64,000 nucleotides of DNA from JAVVSR01 sp036654095 (GTDB taxonomy: Bacteria > Bacillota > Clostridia > Christensenellales > CAG-917): assembly GCA_036654095.1 (NCBI GenBank), contig JAVVSR010000005.1:33877-97876 (forward strand). The letters are read 5' to 3'. The translations under genes and the position numbers were made by a program. This document shows positions 35,709 through 43,907 of this stretch, in pieces; the stretch's first letter is position 1, and each line of letters begins with the position of its first letter. Below the pieces are notes generated by a model that was not told the DNA's origin, ran no database searches, and worked only from the letters and a program-made list of their open reading frames with translations.

Positions 35709-37292
35709 TCACTCATTGTAGCTGTCGGGCAAGTCATTTAAAAATAAAACAACATCGCCGTCTTTTAACAGCTTAGAAAATTGTGTTTCCGCCTCAAACA
35801 AATTGCGAAATACGCGCACGTTTGCGCTGTCATATAAATTATCCGCCAACCCTTTTTGTATCGGCATTATACGCTCGCGCCCAAGCAAAATAACCAAATT
35901 TGCAACTTCAGCAAGTTTTATACCTAATTTATAATTTTCGTCATATTCCAGCGCGCCAAGCTCAACCATTCCGGGCGTTATGACGACTTTTCTTCCTTCA
36001 AACCTATTCAATACTTTCAATGCTTCAACCACGCCAACTGGATTAGCGTTGTAAGTGTCGTCAATAATTGTAAGCCCGCAGTTTCTAACTATCTGAAGCC
36101 TATGAGGTATTGGTTGCAAATCCTCAATTACGGAAATTATATTTTGCGCAGGTACTTTAAGTTTATAAGCAAGATAGGAGGCCGACACAATATTTTGTAT
36201 ATTATGTTCCCCTAAAAGCTTAGTGTATGTATGATATTCGTTTCCGCACAAAACCAAGGTAAAGCTGACACCATTTGATGAAGTAATAATATTTTTAGCG
36301 TAAGCTTCGCTGTTTTCGCCGCCAATAACGCTCACGTTGTCCGAAAGTTTTGGCGCAAGCAAAACATCATATCCCGTTGAGTTAGCGACGCCAAGTCCGC
36401 AATCGGGCAAATGGTTAAGCAGTGAAAACTTTTCGTGATAAATTTTGTCAAGTGATTTAAAAGTTTCAAGATGTTGCGTGGTTACACCCGTTAAGATGCC
36501 ATAACACGGCTTTACAATGTCCACGAGTTTTTTAATATCACCAATATGACGCGCGCCCATTTCCGCAATAAAAACTTCAGTATATTCGTCCATTTTTGAG
36601 ATAGTTCGCGCAATGCCCAATGGTGTATTGTAGTTTCCTTCCGTCGCAATAACCCTGTACTTTATCGACAACATCTTATACAAAATATTTTTAACAGATG
36701 TTTTTCCAAAACTTCCTGTAATTCCTATTTTTATTAAGTCGGGACGTCGTAAAAACACTGACTTAGCTTGATTTATATACTTAATATTGTTTAATTTTTC
36801 AAACGGATACAAAAAAATATTTACAATAGACGTTAAAATTGGTAAAATTAACGGAAAACAAAAAATTATACTTATACCGTATACTCCATTTGAAATTAAA
36901 TTAATTTTTGTCACCATATGGATTATAAAAATTAAAGACGTCGCTATGCAAAGAAAATATAACCGAATAATTCGATTAGTAAATACTAATTGTTTTTTTA
37001 TTTTAATTTTTGACTGTTTTACAAGCGCAAGTATTTGTAATATAAAAAACAGTAAAGAAATTAAAAAAATAATTCCTTTGAATTTATGTAAAATGCTAAT
37101 GAAAGACAGCGCAAAAAAAACCGCGCTTATAATTGCAGAAACGTAATATTGACTTAAAAACAGTTTACAATCAACAAATAAAGCGTGAGGCTTATAATTT
37201 GCCGACTGAAATTTTAATAGTATAGACTTTAACAAAAAAACAATAAGGGCTATTGTCATAAAAATTAAAACCAAATCGCCATTCGACAGCAT
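35709..37292 (-). CDS. murF: MurF-like Mur ligase with N-terminal membrane domain
   Basis: 527 residues. The C-terminal 340 are a Mur ligase: ATP loop IGITGSFGKTSV (189-200), EGNYNTPLGIART (MurF-type TxGNxNNxxG), AEMGARHIGDI (catalytic Glu), and DDTYNANPVG, all as in MurF, which adds D-Ala-D-Ala to the UDP-MurNAc-tripeptide. The N-terminal 185 residues replace the usual soluble UDP-binding domain with about five membrane segments (5-24, 51-68, 72-91, 108-128, 138-162). The pairing with ddl supports the MurF role, but the substrate could be a lipid-linked form. Confidence 0.85.
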   Translation of the reverse strand: MLSNGDLVLIFMTIALIVFLLKSILLKFQSANYKPHALFVDCKLFLSQYYVSAIISAVFFALSFISILHKFKGIIFLISLLFFILQILALVKQSKIKIKKQLVFTNRIIRLYFLCIATSLIFIIHMVTKINLISNGVYGISIIFCFPLILPILTSIVNIFLYPFEKLNNIKYINQAKSVFLRRPDLIKIGITGSFGKTSVKNILYKMLSIKYRVIATEGNYNTPLGIARTISKMDEYTEVFIAEMGARHIGDIKKLVDIVKPCYGILTGVTTQHLETFKSLDKIYHEKFSLLNHLPDCGLGVANSTGYDVLLAPKLSDNVSVIGGENSEAYAKNIITSSNGVSFTLVLCGNEYHTYTKLLGEHNIQNIVSASYLAYKLKVPAQNIISVIEDLQPIPHRLQIVRNCGLTIIDDTYNANPVGVVEALKVLNRFEGRKVVITPGMVELGALEYDENYKLGIKLAEVANLVILLGRERIMPIQKGLADNLYDSANVRVFRNLFEAETQFSKLLKDGDVVLFLNDLPDSYNE

Positions 37293-37293
37293 A

Positions 37294-37974
37294 TTACCCC
37301 CTTAAAAAAGCCTTTAAGATTGCTAAAAATTCAACCCTACTATCTAAATATGAAAAATGGCCAGCATTTGTGAGTAAAAATAGATGACTTGATTTGATTT
37401 TTTTGTTTAAAATTCGCGCCATATAAAGCGGTGTATCCTCATCGAGAGTACCCCAAAAAATAGCAGTATCGGCAGAAATAAATTTTAACAATGGTTTTTG
37501 ATTATAATTTACAACATTTATAAATGTTTTTTTCATAACATTTGAAAGTTGACAATAATCGGCGCTTCCCTTTTGTCCTTTTCCAAAGCGCTTTAAAATT
37601 TTGTGTAAAAGTATTTTAAAATAATATTTCAATTTGCGACGAGGCTTGATACCCGCGCTGTCAATTAAAACTAATTTTTCAACTAAATTTGGAAACTTTG
37701 AAGCAATTTCAATGGCGACGCGACCACCAAACGAATGTCCAACGAGTACAGCCTTTTTGATGTTACATTTATTTAAAACTTCAATTACGCCATTTGCATA
37801 ATCGGCAACTGTCAGCGGGAAATCAGGGTGAGGTGTTTTACCAAAACCATAAAAATCAACCAGTACTGACCTGCAATTTAATTCCCTAGCGACAAATAAA
37901 AAGGCTCGGAGGTCAGCCCCCCAGCCGTGTAAAAAAACAACATCTTTTCCGTTTCCAAATTCAATATAATTCAG
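37294..37974 (-). CDS. Alpha/beta hydrolase, apparent CTG start
   Basis: 226 residues. The oxyanion motif HGWG is at about 16-19, nucleophile Ser81 in GHSFGG, an Asp is in GTLDED and the catalytic His in NAGHFSYL (about 206), so the triad is complete. The frame is open without interruption from codons upstream of 37974. It has no ATG, GTG or TTG before residue 115. The CTG at 37974 follows AAGGGGGAG at a 6-base spacing and gives the natural N-terminus (NYIEFGNGKDVVFLHGWG), so it is chosen as the start. Substrate unknown. It lies between rimI and murF in one operon. Confidence 0.8.
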   Translation of the reverse strand: MNYIEFGNGKDVVFLHGWGADLRAFLFVARELNCRSVLVDFYGFGKTPHPDFPLTVADYANGVIEVLNKCNIKKAVLVGHSFGGRVAIEIASKFPNLVEKLVLIDSAGIKPRRKLKYYFKILLHKILKRFGKGQKGSADYCQLSNVMKKTFINVVNYNQKPLLKFISADTAIFWGTLDEDTPLYMARILNKKIKSSHLFLLTNAGHFSYLDSRVEFLAILKAFLRG

Positions 37975-37987
37975 TATATGCTCCCCC

Positions 37988-38422
37988 TTAAAACCTAAGC
38001 CAATAAATTAACGCAGCGTCTACCCCCTCGTAGTACTTTGGCCTTTTACCCGCTAACTCAAAGCCAAAACTTTCATATAGTTTAATAGCTTTTTCATTGC
38101 GCTCATTAACCTCTAGAGTCATATCTTTTATGCCTTGCGCTTTCGCCACATCAATAGTGTACTTTAAAAGTTTTTTTGCTAATCCTTTGCCTTGTTCGCT
38201 TGGTAAAACGGCTAAATTAGTTATATGCGCTTCGTCAAGTATTCTATAAAACCCTATATATGCAACTAATTCGCGCTCGTTTTCTATGCAAAAGTAGTGC
38301 GCAAGTGGGTTTTTCAGTTCATTTTCAAGCATAGCCTTAGACCAAGGTGTTTTAAAACAAAGACGCTCAATTTCAAACATTTTATCTATATGACTAGCAT
38401 TTAATAAGTTGATTTCATACAC
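37988..38422 (-). CDS. rimI: Ribosomal-protein-alanine N-acetyltransferase (RimI-type GNAT)
   Basis: 144 residues, the usual length. FCFKTPWSKAML-like RLCFKTPWSKAMLENEL at the N-terminus, acetyl-CoA motif LPSEQGKGLAKKLL (Q/RxxGxG/A) and EVNERNEKAIKLYESFGFE are typical of RimI, which acetylates the N-terminus of ribosomal protein S18. Overlaps tsaB by 8 bases; the tsaE-tsaB-rimI order is common in bacteria and supports the call. Confidence 0.93.
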   Translation of the reverse strand: MYEINLLNASHIDKMFEIERLCFKTPWSKAMLENELKNPLAHYFCIENERELVAYIGFYRILDEAHITNLAVLPSEQGKGLAKKLLKYTIDVAKAQGIKDMTLEVNERNEKAIKLYESFGFELAGKRPKYYEGVDAALIYWLRF

Positions 38423-38987
38423 CTTCAGCCTCTCTTTCCGCCTGCGAACGCCTAAGATAAATTGGTAAAAGTTTTTGTTTAGTTTCCCCTCTTTTGATTT
38501 TTTTAATTAAAACCGCGCTTAATTCATCTGCATAATCATCTGTCAAATTTTGACACACGACGTTCCCTTTTGGCACAGCTCCATTTTCATAAAAATCCAT
38601 TGATAAAACTTCATTATCTTTGACAATCGCGCCATAATAATTGTCGTGTAATGCGTCAATTAAACACACACATTCTCCTTTATTATATGCAATAAGCTCA
38701 AATGCCGTAACCTCAATTAAAGGTTTTTTCAATGCGTAAGCAAAACCGTTTACCGTTGCAACACCTATCCTTATTCCCGTAAAAGAACCAGCGCCAATTA
38801 CCGCGCCAAAGTAGTCCATATCGCTAAGCGAAAGTCCATTTTCCGTCAACAAAGTTTCAATCGCTAGAAGCAACAACGAAGTATGCTTTTTGCTGCCCTC
38901 GTTTATAACTTTTTTAAAATGTTTATCGCCATCAACCAAAACCACCGTCAGCATTTGACGCGTTGTATCTATTGCTAAAGCCCGCAT
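38415..38987 (-). CDS. tsaB: tRNA t6A synthesis protein TsaB
   Basis: 190 residues. ASKHA-fold partner of TsaD in making threonylcarbamoyl-adenosine at tRNA position 37. MRALAIDTTRQMLTVVL opens the phosphate-1 region, the KKHTSLLLLAIETLL helix follows, then VIGAGSFTGIRIGVATVNGFAYA, the strongest family signature. Shorter than some TsaB proteins (about 230). It overlaps both tsaE and rimI by a few bases. Confidence 0.94.
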   Translation of the reverse strand: MRALAIDTTRQMLTVVLVDGDKHFKKVINEGSKKHTSLLLLAIETLLTENGLSLSDMDYFGAVIGAGSFTGIRIGVATVNGFAYALKKPLIEVTAFELIAYNKGECVCLIDALHDNYYGAIVKDNEVLSMDFYENGAVPKGNVVCQNLTDDYADELSAVLIKKIKRGETKQKLLPIYLRRSQAEREAEGV

Positions 38988-39388
38988 ATTTCCACCTCTC
39001 GAACATCATCGCCTAAGCCTTTAGTTAAATTTACAGTAATTACCTTGTTTGGCAATTTTACAAACTTATTCCATTCAATTACAGACACGCCACCTTCATA
39101 AAGATATTCATCAAGCCCCAATTCGTATAATTCGTCTTCAGATGAAATGCGATACATATCAAAATGATACACTGGCAATCGACCATCTTCATAAGCGTGC
39201 ATTAACGTAAAAGTTGGGCTAACTACTGTCATTTTACTGCCAAGGCCATCAACTAAGCCTTTTGTAAAAGTTGTTTTGCCTGCACCTAAATCGCCGTTTA
39301 ATAAAACGACTTCGCCACCCTTAAGCTTATTGGCAAGACTTTTAGCAATATTTTTTGTTTGTAAAGCCGACTCGGAAATAATTTTCAT
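38975..39388 (-). CDS. tsaE: tRNA t6A synthesis ATPase TsaE
   Basis: 137 residues. P-loop ATPase of the TsaBDE complex: Walker A NGDLGAGKTTFTKGL (about 32-46), SPTFTLMHAY, HFDMYR and the catalytic-region EWNKF are all present. Overlaps tsaB by 13 bases. It follows ribU in the same direction with a 53-base gap, so it may be read from the FMN-riboswitch promoter or from one of its own. Confidence 0.94.
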   Translation of the reverse strand: MKIISESALQTKNIAKSLANKLKGGEVVLLNGDLGAGKTTFTKGLVDGLGSKMTVVSPTFTLMHAYEDGRLPVYHFDMYRISSEDELYELGLDEYLYEGGVSVIEWNKFVKLPNKVITVNLTKGLGDDVREVEICGL

Positions 39389-39441
39389 ATCAAAAGTATA
39401 TATTGTTTTTCATTTTTTTGCAAGTAATCAAAATATGTAAA

Positions 39442-40119
39442 TTATAATTTGGTTTCGTTAGATTTTTCAGTCGCGTCATCTTTCTCAAGTTTTTCAATGT
39501 TTTCATCACAATTACAATTAATATTTACACTTGACGTATCATTTTGCGAGGGTTGCGCGCCGTCATCTAATTTTAAAATGTGATTAAATAACTTGTGCGT
39601 GCGTTTATACAAAAGTACTGTTATTAGCGAGTTTGTAATAGCTTTTATCAAATTAAATGGAACTATAATTGGCAACACCATTTTTAATATTGCCTCGCGC
39701 GGCGCGCCAGTATAAAATGGAGTTATTGTTAAATTGGCAATAACCATCATTATAACCCAACTTACTATGCCAATTCCTAACCCAATTACTGCGTTTTTAA
39801 ATGTTTTTTTGTGGCTATAAATAAGGCCAGCTATCACAACCATTGTACCTGTCGCGATAAAGTGCATTAAAAATCCATATGGAAAATCTCCTAAAATTAA
39901 CGATTGCACCATTGAAACAATAAACGTAACAGTCAGGCCTGCCCAAGGCCCAAAAATAAATGTGCATATCAAAATAGGAATATCAGCGGGGTCATACTTT
40001 AAAAATGGAGCTGCTGGGAAAATTGGAAAGCTAATTAGCGCAACTAAAACTAAACTTAAACCAGTAAGCATTGCCATAACCGAAATTTTGAGCGTAATTC
40101 TCGTTTTAGATTTGTCCAT
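39442..40119 (-). CDS. ribU: ECF-type riboflavin transporter substrate-binding component
   Basis: 225 residues with about six membrane helices between residues 10 and 180: ISVMAMLTGLSLVLVALISF, then FLKYDPADIPILICTFIFGP, a strong RibU-like signature for the loop after helix 1. It binds riboflavin for an ECF transporter whose EcfA/EcfT are not in this window. The last 45 residues are polar (CNCDENIEKLEKDD) and probably cytoplasmic. The FMN riboswitch and terminator upstream confirm the substrate. Confidence 0.93.
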   Translation of the reverse strand: MDKSKTRITLKISVMAMLTGLSLVLVALISFPIFPAAPFLKYDPADIPILICTFIFGPWAGLTVTFIVSMVQSLILGDFPYGFLMHFIATGTMVVIAGLIYSHKKTFKNAVIGLGIGIVSWVIMMVIANLTITPFYTGAPREAILKMVLPIIVPFNLIKAITNSLITVLLYKRTHKLFNHILKLDDGAQPSQNDTSSVNINCNCDENIEKLEKDDATEKSNETKL

Positions 40120-40171
40120 AATAAATACCTTCTGTAAGTTATTAAACCTTTAAGGGTATTGATTTTTGCAT

Positions 40172-40195
40172 AAAAAAAACCGTTATTGCTAACGG
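40172..40195 (-). terminator. Riboswitch expression-platform terminator
   Basis: CCGTT/AACGG hairpin (40180-40195) followed on the minus strand by eight Ts, directly downstream of the FMN aptamer and 53 bases before ribU. Ligand binding should favour this terminator. Confidence 0.75.
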
Positions 40196-40210
40196 GGATT
40201 GCAAAAAATA

Positions 40211-40311
40211 CTTCTTTCATCCGGACTGTGACCGTCGGTTTAGGAATTTAACCTAATCAGCTTGCGCTCGTGGACTATACCACCGGTAAGGATTCGCACC
40301 TTGCCCCGAAG
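40211..40311 (-). promoter_or_regulatory. FMN riboswitch (RFN element)
   Basis: On the minus strand the aptamer begins CTTCGGGGCAAGGTG and ends CCGGATGAAAGAAG. Inside are the conserved GAATCC, ACCGGTGGTATAGTCC, CGCAAGC and GACGGTCACAGTC segments. Outer CTTC/GAAG ends pair to form P1. It senses FMN and controls ribU. Confidence 0.97.
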
Positions 40312-40320
40312 TTTAAATAT

Positions 40321-40349
40321 ATTATACCATATCAAAAATAGAAATGCAA
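40321..40349 (-). promoter_or_regulatory. Sigma-A promoter for the FMN-riboswitch/ribU transcript
   Basis: TTGCAT (40344-40349) and TATAAT (40321-40326) on the minus strand with a 17-base spacer. The start of the aptamer lies 10 bases downstream. Confidence 0.8.
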
Positions 40350-40414
40350 TATATAAAAAAGATTTTTAAACAATTTGTTTAAATTTTCGATAATTTTTTA
40401 CTTGAACACCCAAT

Positions 40415-40804
40415 TTAACGCGCTTTATCTTTACGCGCAATTACTTTTGACAACAATAACTTTGCATTTTCATTATTTTGTAGTTTTTTTGCTTTTTGTA
40501 ATTCAAAAAATATATCGCTGTCCAAGCTAATATAGATTTTTAAATTAGGAAAATGAGGTTGCGCTTTGAGCAATATTGTTTTTTCTAAAGCAATTCTCTC
40601 ACTCCTCAAAAATATTGGTTCTGTCAATACAGCAATGAGTACTGCGTTTTCCATCTCATAAGAAACAGCTTCCACAACCAAATTGTCGCGCGGCGCACTA
40701 GATTTTTCGCTAATGTTCGCGCCAAAACCAGTAAATAGAATTAAAATTGAAATTAACAAAGTTTTCATATACTTATGTTTTGCAAAAACTTGATTATAAT
40801 TCAT
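40415..40804 (-). CDS. YhcN/YlaJ-like secreted protein (sporulation-related, tentative)
   Basis: 129 residues with an N-terminal signal peptide or anchor (MKTLLISILILFTGFGANIS from residue 13). The mature part, AVLIAVLTEPIFLRSERIAL through FPNLKIYISLDSDIFFELQK, resembles the YhcN/YlaJ spore-lipoprotein pattern, in which a central helix is followed by a VYVSTDPDIF-like strand. No lipobox Cys is present. Two starts are possible (40804 or 40768) and neither has a clear ribosome site. A real but poorly defined gene. Confidence 0.6.
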   Translation of the reverse strand: MNYNQVFAKHKYMKTLLISILILFTGFGANISEKSSAPRDNLVVEAVSYEMENAVLIAVLTEPIFLRSERIALEKTILLKAQPHFPNLKIYISLDSDIFFELQKAKKLQNNENAKLLLSKVIARKDKAR

Positions 40805-40991
40805 TTAGTAATTATTTATTAAAGCCGTATTTTATTTTGTTTTTTTTGTAAATGCTGTTATAATTAAGTTGATTGACAAAAGTTCCACAATATTTTACTA
40901 CTTAAGTATAAGTTGTATAGGCAAAAAAAATTTTACAGCTATTAGTTTTGCTTGTTTTGAAAATAATTACAATCTAATTAGTGAGGAAACT

Positions 40992-42470
40992 ATGGAAGAA
41001 AACAACAATACAGTTGCCCCTGTACGTGCAAAAATTAAGTTTGGCGAAAAGGTTGCGTTTACAGTTGGCGAAGTTTATGGTGGTGGAGCGGTTATGTTGC
41101 TTGACGCATTTTGCTTCATTTTTTTTACGCAGATAATTGGTATTGAAGCCGGCGTAGCTGGTACAATTATGATGCTTGCCCGATTTTGGGATGCAATAAC
41201 TGACCCTCTTATGGGCACAATATCTGACAATACTCGCACAAAAATTGGCCGTCGTCGACCATATATAATTGCATCATCGGGACTTATTATTATTGCGCTT
41301 GTACTGTTGTTTTTGCCTATTCAAAACTGGGGACAAGGTAAAACTGCTTATGCTATTATTGTCTACTTTTTGTATGGAACAGTGTCGACTATATTTAACG
41401 TGCCGTATCTATCGCTTTCGTCCGAAATATCTGAAAATGTTAAAGAACGCAGCAATATGAATATGGCTAGGCTAATAATTGCGGCAGTCGCGAGCGCAGT
41501 ATGCTATATAGTACCCGATATTTTAATCGGCATGCACCGCGAGGGGACAATTTCCGACGCGGGCATTTGCTTTACAATATCAATAGGATTTGGTATTTTC
41601 TTTGCCATTCCCGTACTTTGTAGCGGATTATTCACTAAGGAACGCTCGCCATTGCCTGAACAAAAAGCAAAATTCAGCTTAAAAAACTTTTCAAATACAT
41701 TTAAACTAAAATCATTTAGGCGACTTTTAGGAATGTACGTTTTTAGTTTTGTTTGCAATGCAATAATAATGAATTTGCTTATGATATTTGTTTACAATAT
41801 TTCAGGTGGTTCTGACATTCGTATTTTAGGTTTCAAACTTTCAACGCTTGTATTTATCGTAATGTTTGCAGCAGCTGGCGTTATGATGCCACTTGTTTTG
41901 ATAATGTTAAATAAAAAAGTTCCAAAACCTGTTATTTTTATGATAGGTATTCCAGTATTTTTAATTGGCGGTGTTGCGTTGGCATTTTTCCCAAGCGGAG
42001 TTAATCCAAAACTTATGCTATTATGCTCGGCAATAGGGGGCATTGGTTATGGCTTTGTGCAGTCTATTCCGTGGCTGACCTTCCCTGACATCGTTGACGT
42101 TGCTGAATTGAAGTCAAATGACCGAAATCCTGGAGCGTACAATGGCACAATGACTTTCTTTAAAAAATTTGCAAGTGGTTTGGCAGTGTTTTTAATTGGT
42201 ATTGTTTTGCAAAACACAGGTTACAATTCCGACCTTGGCACAAAGGCTTTGCAACCGGCAAGCGCTGTCACGGGAATGAGGCTTGTTTTGGGAATATCAA
42301 TATTTGTATTTTTAATATTAGCATTTATATCGGCTTATAAAATTAAAATCACAACCAAAAAAAGCGAGCGCATTCGATACTTTATTGACCGTCAACGCGC
42401 AGGCACGATTGACAGCCTTACCGAAGATGAAAAATCCGAGCTTAACGTAATATCGGAGGAACTATTTTAA
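40992..42470 (+). CDS. GPH-family (MelB-like) sugar:cation symporter
   Basis: 492 residues from the ATG at 40992, which has a GTGAGGA site; the longer frame upstream is not supported. Twelve membrane segments are expected. VGEVYGGGAVMLLDAFCFIFF opens, and RFWDAITDPLMGTISDNTRT then KIGRRRPYI is the GPH/MelB signature with the cation-binding Asp pair. The C-terminal tail (RIRYFIDRQRAG) is cytoplasmic. The substrate is probably a glycoside or oligosaccharide. It is coupled by TAATG to the phosphodiesterase gene downstream. Confidence 0.9.
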   Translation: MEENNNTVAPVRAKIKFGEKVAFTVGEVYGGGAVMLLDAFCFIFFTQIIGIEAGVAGTIMMLARFWDAITDPLMGTISDNTRTKIGRRRPYIIASSGLIIIALVLLFLPIQNWGQGKTAYAIIVYFLYGTVSTIFNVPYLSLSSEISENVKERSNMNMARLIIAAVASAVCYIVPDILIGMHREGTISDAGICFTISIGFGIFFAIPVLCSGLFTKERSPLPEQKAKFSLKNFSNTFKLKSFRRLLGMYVFSFVCNAIIMNLLMIFVYNISGGSDIRILGFKLSTLVFIVMFAAAGVMMPLVLIMLNKKVPKPVIFMIGIPVFLIGGVALAFFPSGVNPKLMLLCSAIGGIGYGFVQSIPWLTFPDIVDVAELKSNDRNPGAYNGTMTFFKKFASGLAVFLIGIVLQNTGYNSDLGTKALQPASAVTGMRLVLGISIFVFLILAFISAYKIKITTKKSERIRYFIDRQRAGTIDSLTEDEKSELNVISEELF

Positions 42471-43282
42471 TGGAAAACACTTTTAATAAAAATCCAATTA
42501 CACAAATCTCGGGTACTTTATGCAAGTGTATGGCAATTAATCCTCCTAAATTTGCAAACAGTTATATGCCCGAGCTTACAAGCGCGCTTTTATCTCAAAT
42601 CGATAACACGGCTTTTGACCGAGTTTTAATATTTAATCCCGACGCTATTGGACAATGGATTTATGAAAAATACTATAATAAATTTGAACTTGTACGCAAA
42701 CACGCTCCGCTTGAGGTAAAAATGCTTAGTGTCGTTCCGCCAAAAACACCGGTATGTTTTGCAAGTATTTATACAGGCGCAACTCCAGAGGAGCACGGCA
42801 TTTGTCATTATGAAAAGCCAGTGCTTAAAATCGATACACTTTTTGACGCTTTAATACGCGCAGGAAAAAAACCTTGCATAGTATCGGTTGCCGAGCAAAG
42901 TATGGATTTGATTTTCAGAGGAAAAGATATGGATTATTTTTCGCTGCCCTATGACAGCGAAACTGTTGACAAGGCAATAGAACTTATTAAACAAGACCAG
43001 TACGATTTTATTGCAGTATATGTGCAAGAATATGATGACCGTATGCACCGTTCGTCACCGCAGTCAAAATCGTCACTTCGAGCCATCGATAATTATTCCA
43101 AACTATTTGATAAATTAATTACTTGCGCAAAGGAAAATTGGCAACAACACAATACTTTAGTTGCTTATATGCCCGACCACGGTGTTCATCGCGAATGGTA
43201 TTTATTGGGACAGCACGGCAAAAACATTCCGAAAGATATGAATATTGTTCATTTCTATGGCGTTATTAAAGCAAAAAAATAG
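42470..43282 (+). CDS. Alkaline-phosphatase-superfamily phosphodiesterase (nucleotide pyrophosphatase type)
   Basis: 270 residues. Metal-ligand and nucleophile positions of the superfamily are visible: FNPDAIG near residue 45, the PPKTPVCFASIYTG nucleophile-loop near 84-97, VYVQEYDDRMHRSS with DxxxH, YMPDHGVHREW (DH pair) and GQHGKN. Soluble, no signal peptide, hence cytoplasmic, and shorter than typical NPP enzymes (about 400). Its ATG overlaps the transporter stop, so it may act on the imported compound, possibly a phosphodiester or phosphonate. Substrate not known. Confidence 0.8.
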   Translation: MENTFNKNPITQISGTLCKCMAINPPKFANSYMPELTSALLSQIDNTAFDRVLIFNPDAIGQWIYEKYYNKFELVRKHAPLEVKMLSVVPPKTPVCFASIYTGATPEEHGICHYEKPVLKIDTLFDALIRAGKKPCIVSVAEQSMDLIFRGKDMDYFSLPYDSETVDKAIELIKQDQYDFIAVYVQEYDDRMHRSSPQSKSSLRAIDNYSKLFDKLITCAKENWQQHNTLVAYMPDHGVHREWYLLGQHGKNIPKDMNIVHFYGVIKAKK

Positions 43283-43382
43283 TTTAATTTAAATTTTAAT
43301 GCTTAGCTTTAACATTTTGTTGCGAATAAATATATAATTTATCTAAATTAGATACACTTTAATAAGGTTTACTTTTTATAAA

Positions 43383-43478
43383 TTATTTACAATTTAAAAT
43401 GCCGAATATCAAAATTCAAACTGTTTTTATATTATTTACAATTTAATATGCCGAATATCAAAATTTAAACTGTTTATA
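43383..43478. repeat. Two-copy 47-base direct repeat
   Basis: TTATTTACAATTTAA at 43383 and again at 43432 start two near-identical copies with a 49-base period (both contain ATGCCGAATATCAAAATT). They lie between the phosphodiesterase gene and the bidirectional terminator. Confidence 0.9.
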
Positions 43479-43494
43479 TATTTATGTAAAATAT

Positions 43495-43525
43495 AAAAGC
43501 GTCCGCGATATTTGCGGACGCTTTT
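43495..43525. terminator. Bidirectional terminator between convergent genes
   Basis: A 12-base stem AAAAGCGTCCGC/GCGGACGCTTTT with a short loop and A/T runs on both sides. It serves both the rightward transporter operon and the leftward nadD-rsfS genes. Confidence 0.9.
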
Positions 43526-43547
43526 ATTGCTTATTAAATAAAACCTG

Positions 43548-43907
43548 CTATTTTGTTCCCTCAAATTTTTCGATATTAGTGCCGTCTGACCAAAGTTTTT
43601 CAAGGCAGTAAATCATACGAGTTTCGTCGTTAAATATATGAACAATAGACGTTCCGTAATCAAGCACGACCCAACGCCCTTCATTTAGCCCGTCTACCCT
43701 AGTTGGTTCAAATCCATTCTCTTGCTTAGACAACTTATCCATAACGGCCTCAGCCAAAGCTTTAACCTGTGACGAGCTTCTTGCTGTGGCGATAGTAAAA
43801 TAATCTGCTAAGACAGTCAAATGAGTTACATTCAAAACGGTAATTTCGGTTGCTTTTTTGTTATCTAAAATTTCGCAGATACGAGTATTAAGTTCATACG
43901 GTGTCAT
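43548..43907 (-). CDS. rsfS: Ribosomal silencing factor RsfS
   Basis: 119 residues, normal length. RsfS binds ribosomal protein uL14 and blocks subunit joining when nutrients are low. Motifs: ATEITVLNVTHLTVLADYFT (canonical D-S-D of this region is partly altered), IATARSSSQVKALAEAV, DGLNEGRWVVLDYGTSIVHIF. Overlaps the nadD-yqeK stop by 4 bases (ATGA), the usual neighbour order. Confidence 0.93.
   Translation of the reverse strand: MTPYELNTRICEILDNKKATEITVLNVTHLTVLADYFTIATARSSSQVKALAEAVMDKLSKQENGFEPTRVDGLNEGRWVVLDYGTSIVHIFNDETRMIYCLEKLWSDGTNIEKFEGTK

Noticed and set aside
37294..37632. Hydrolase as a truncated pseudogene starting at the internal TTG
   Set aside because: The frame continues upstream intact with all catalytic motifs; only the start codon is non-standard.
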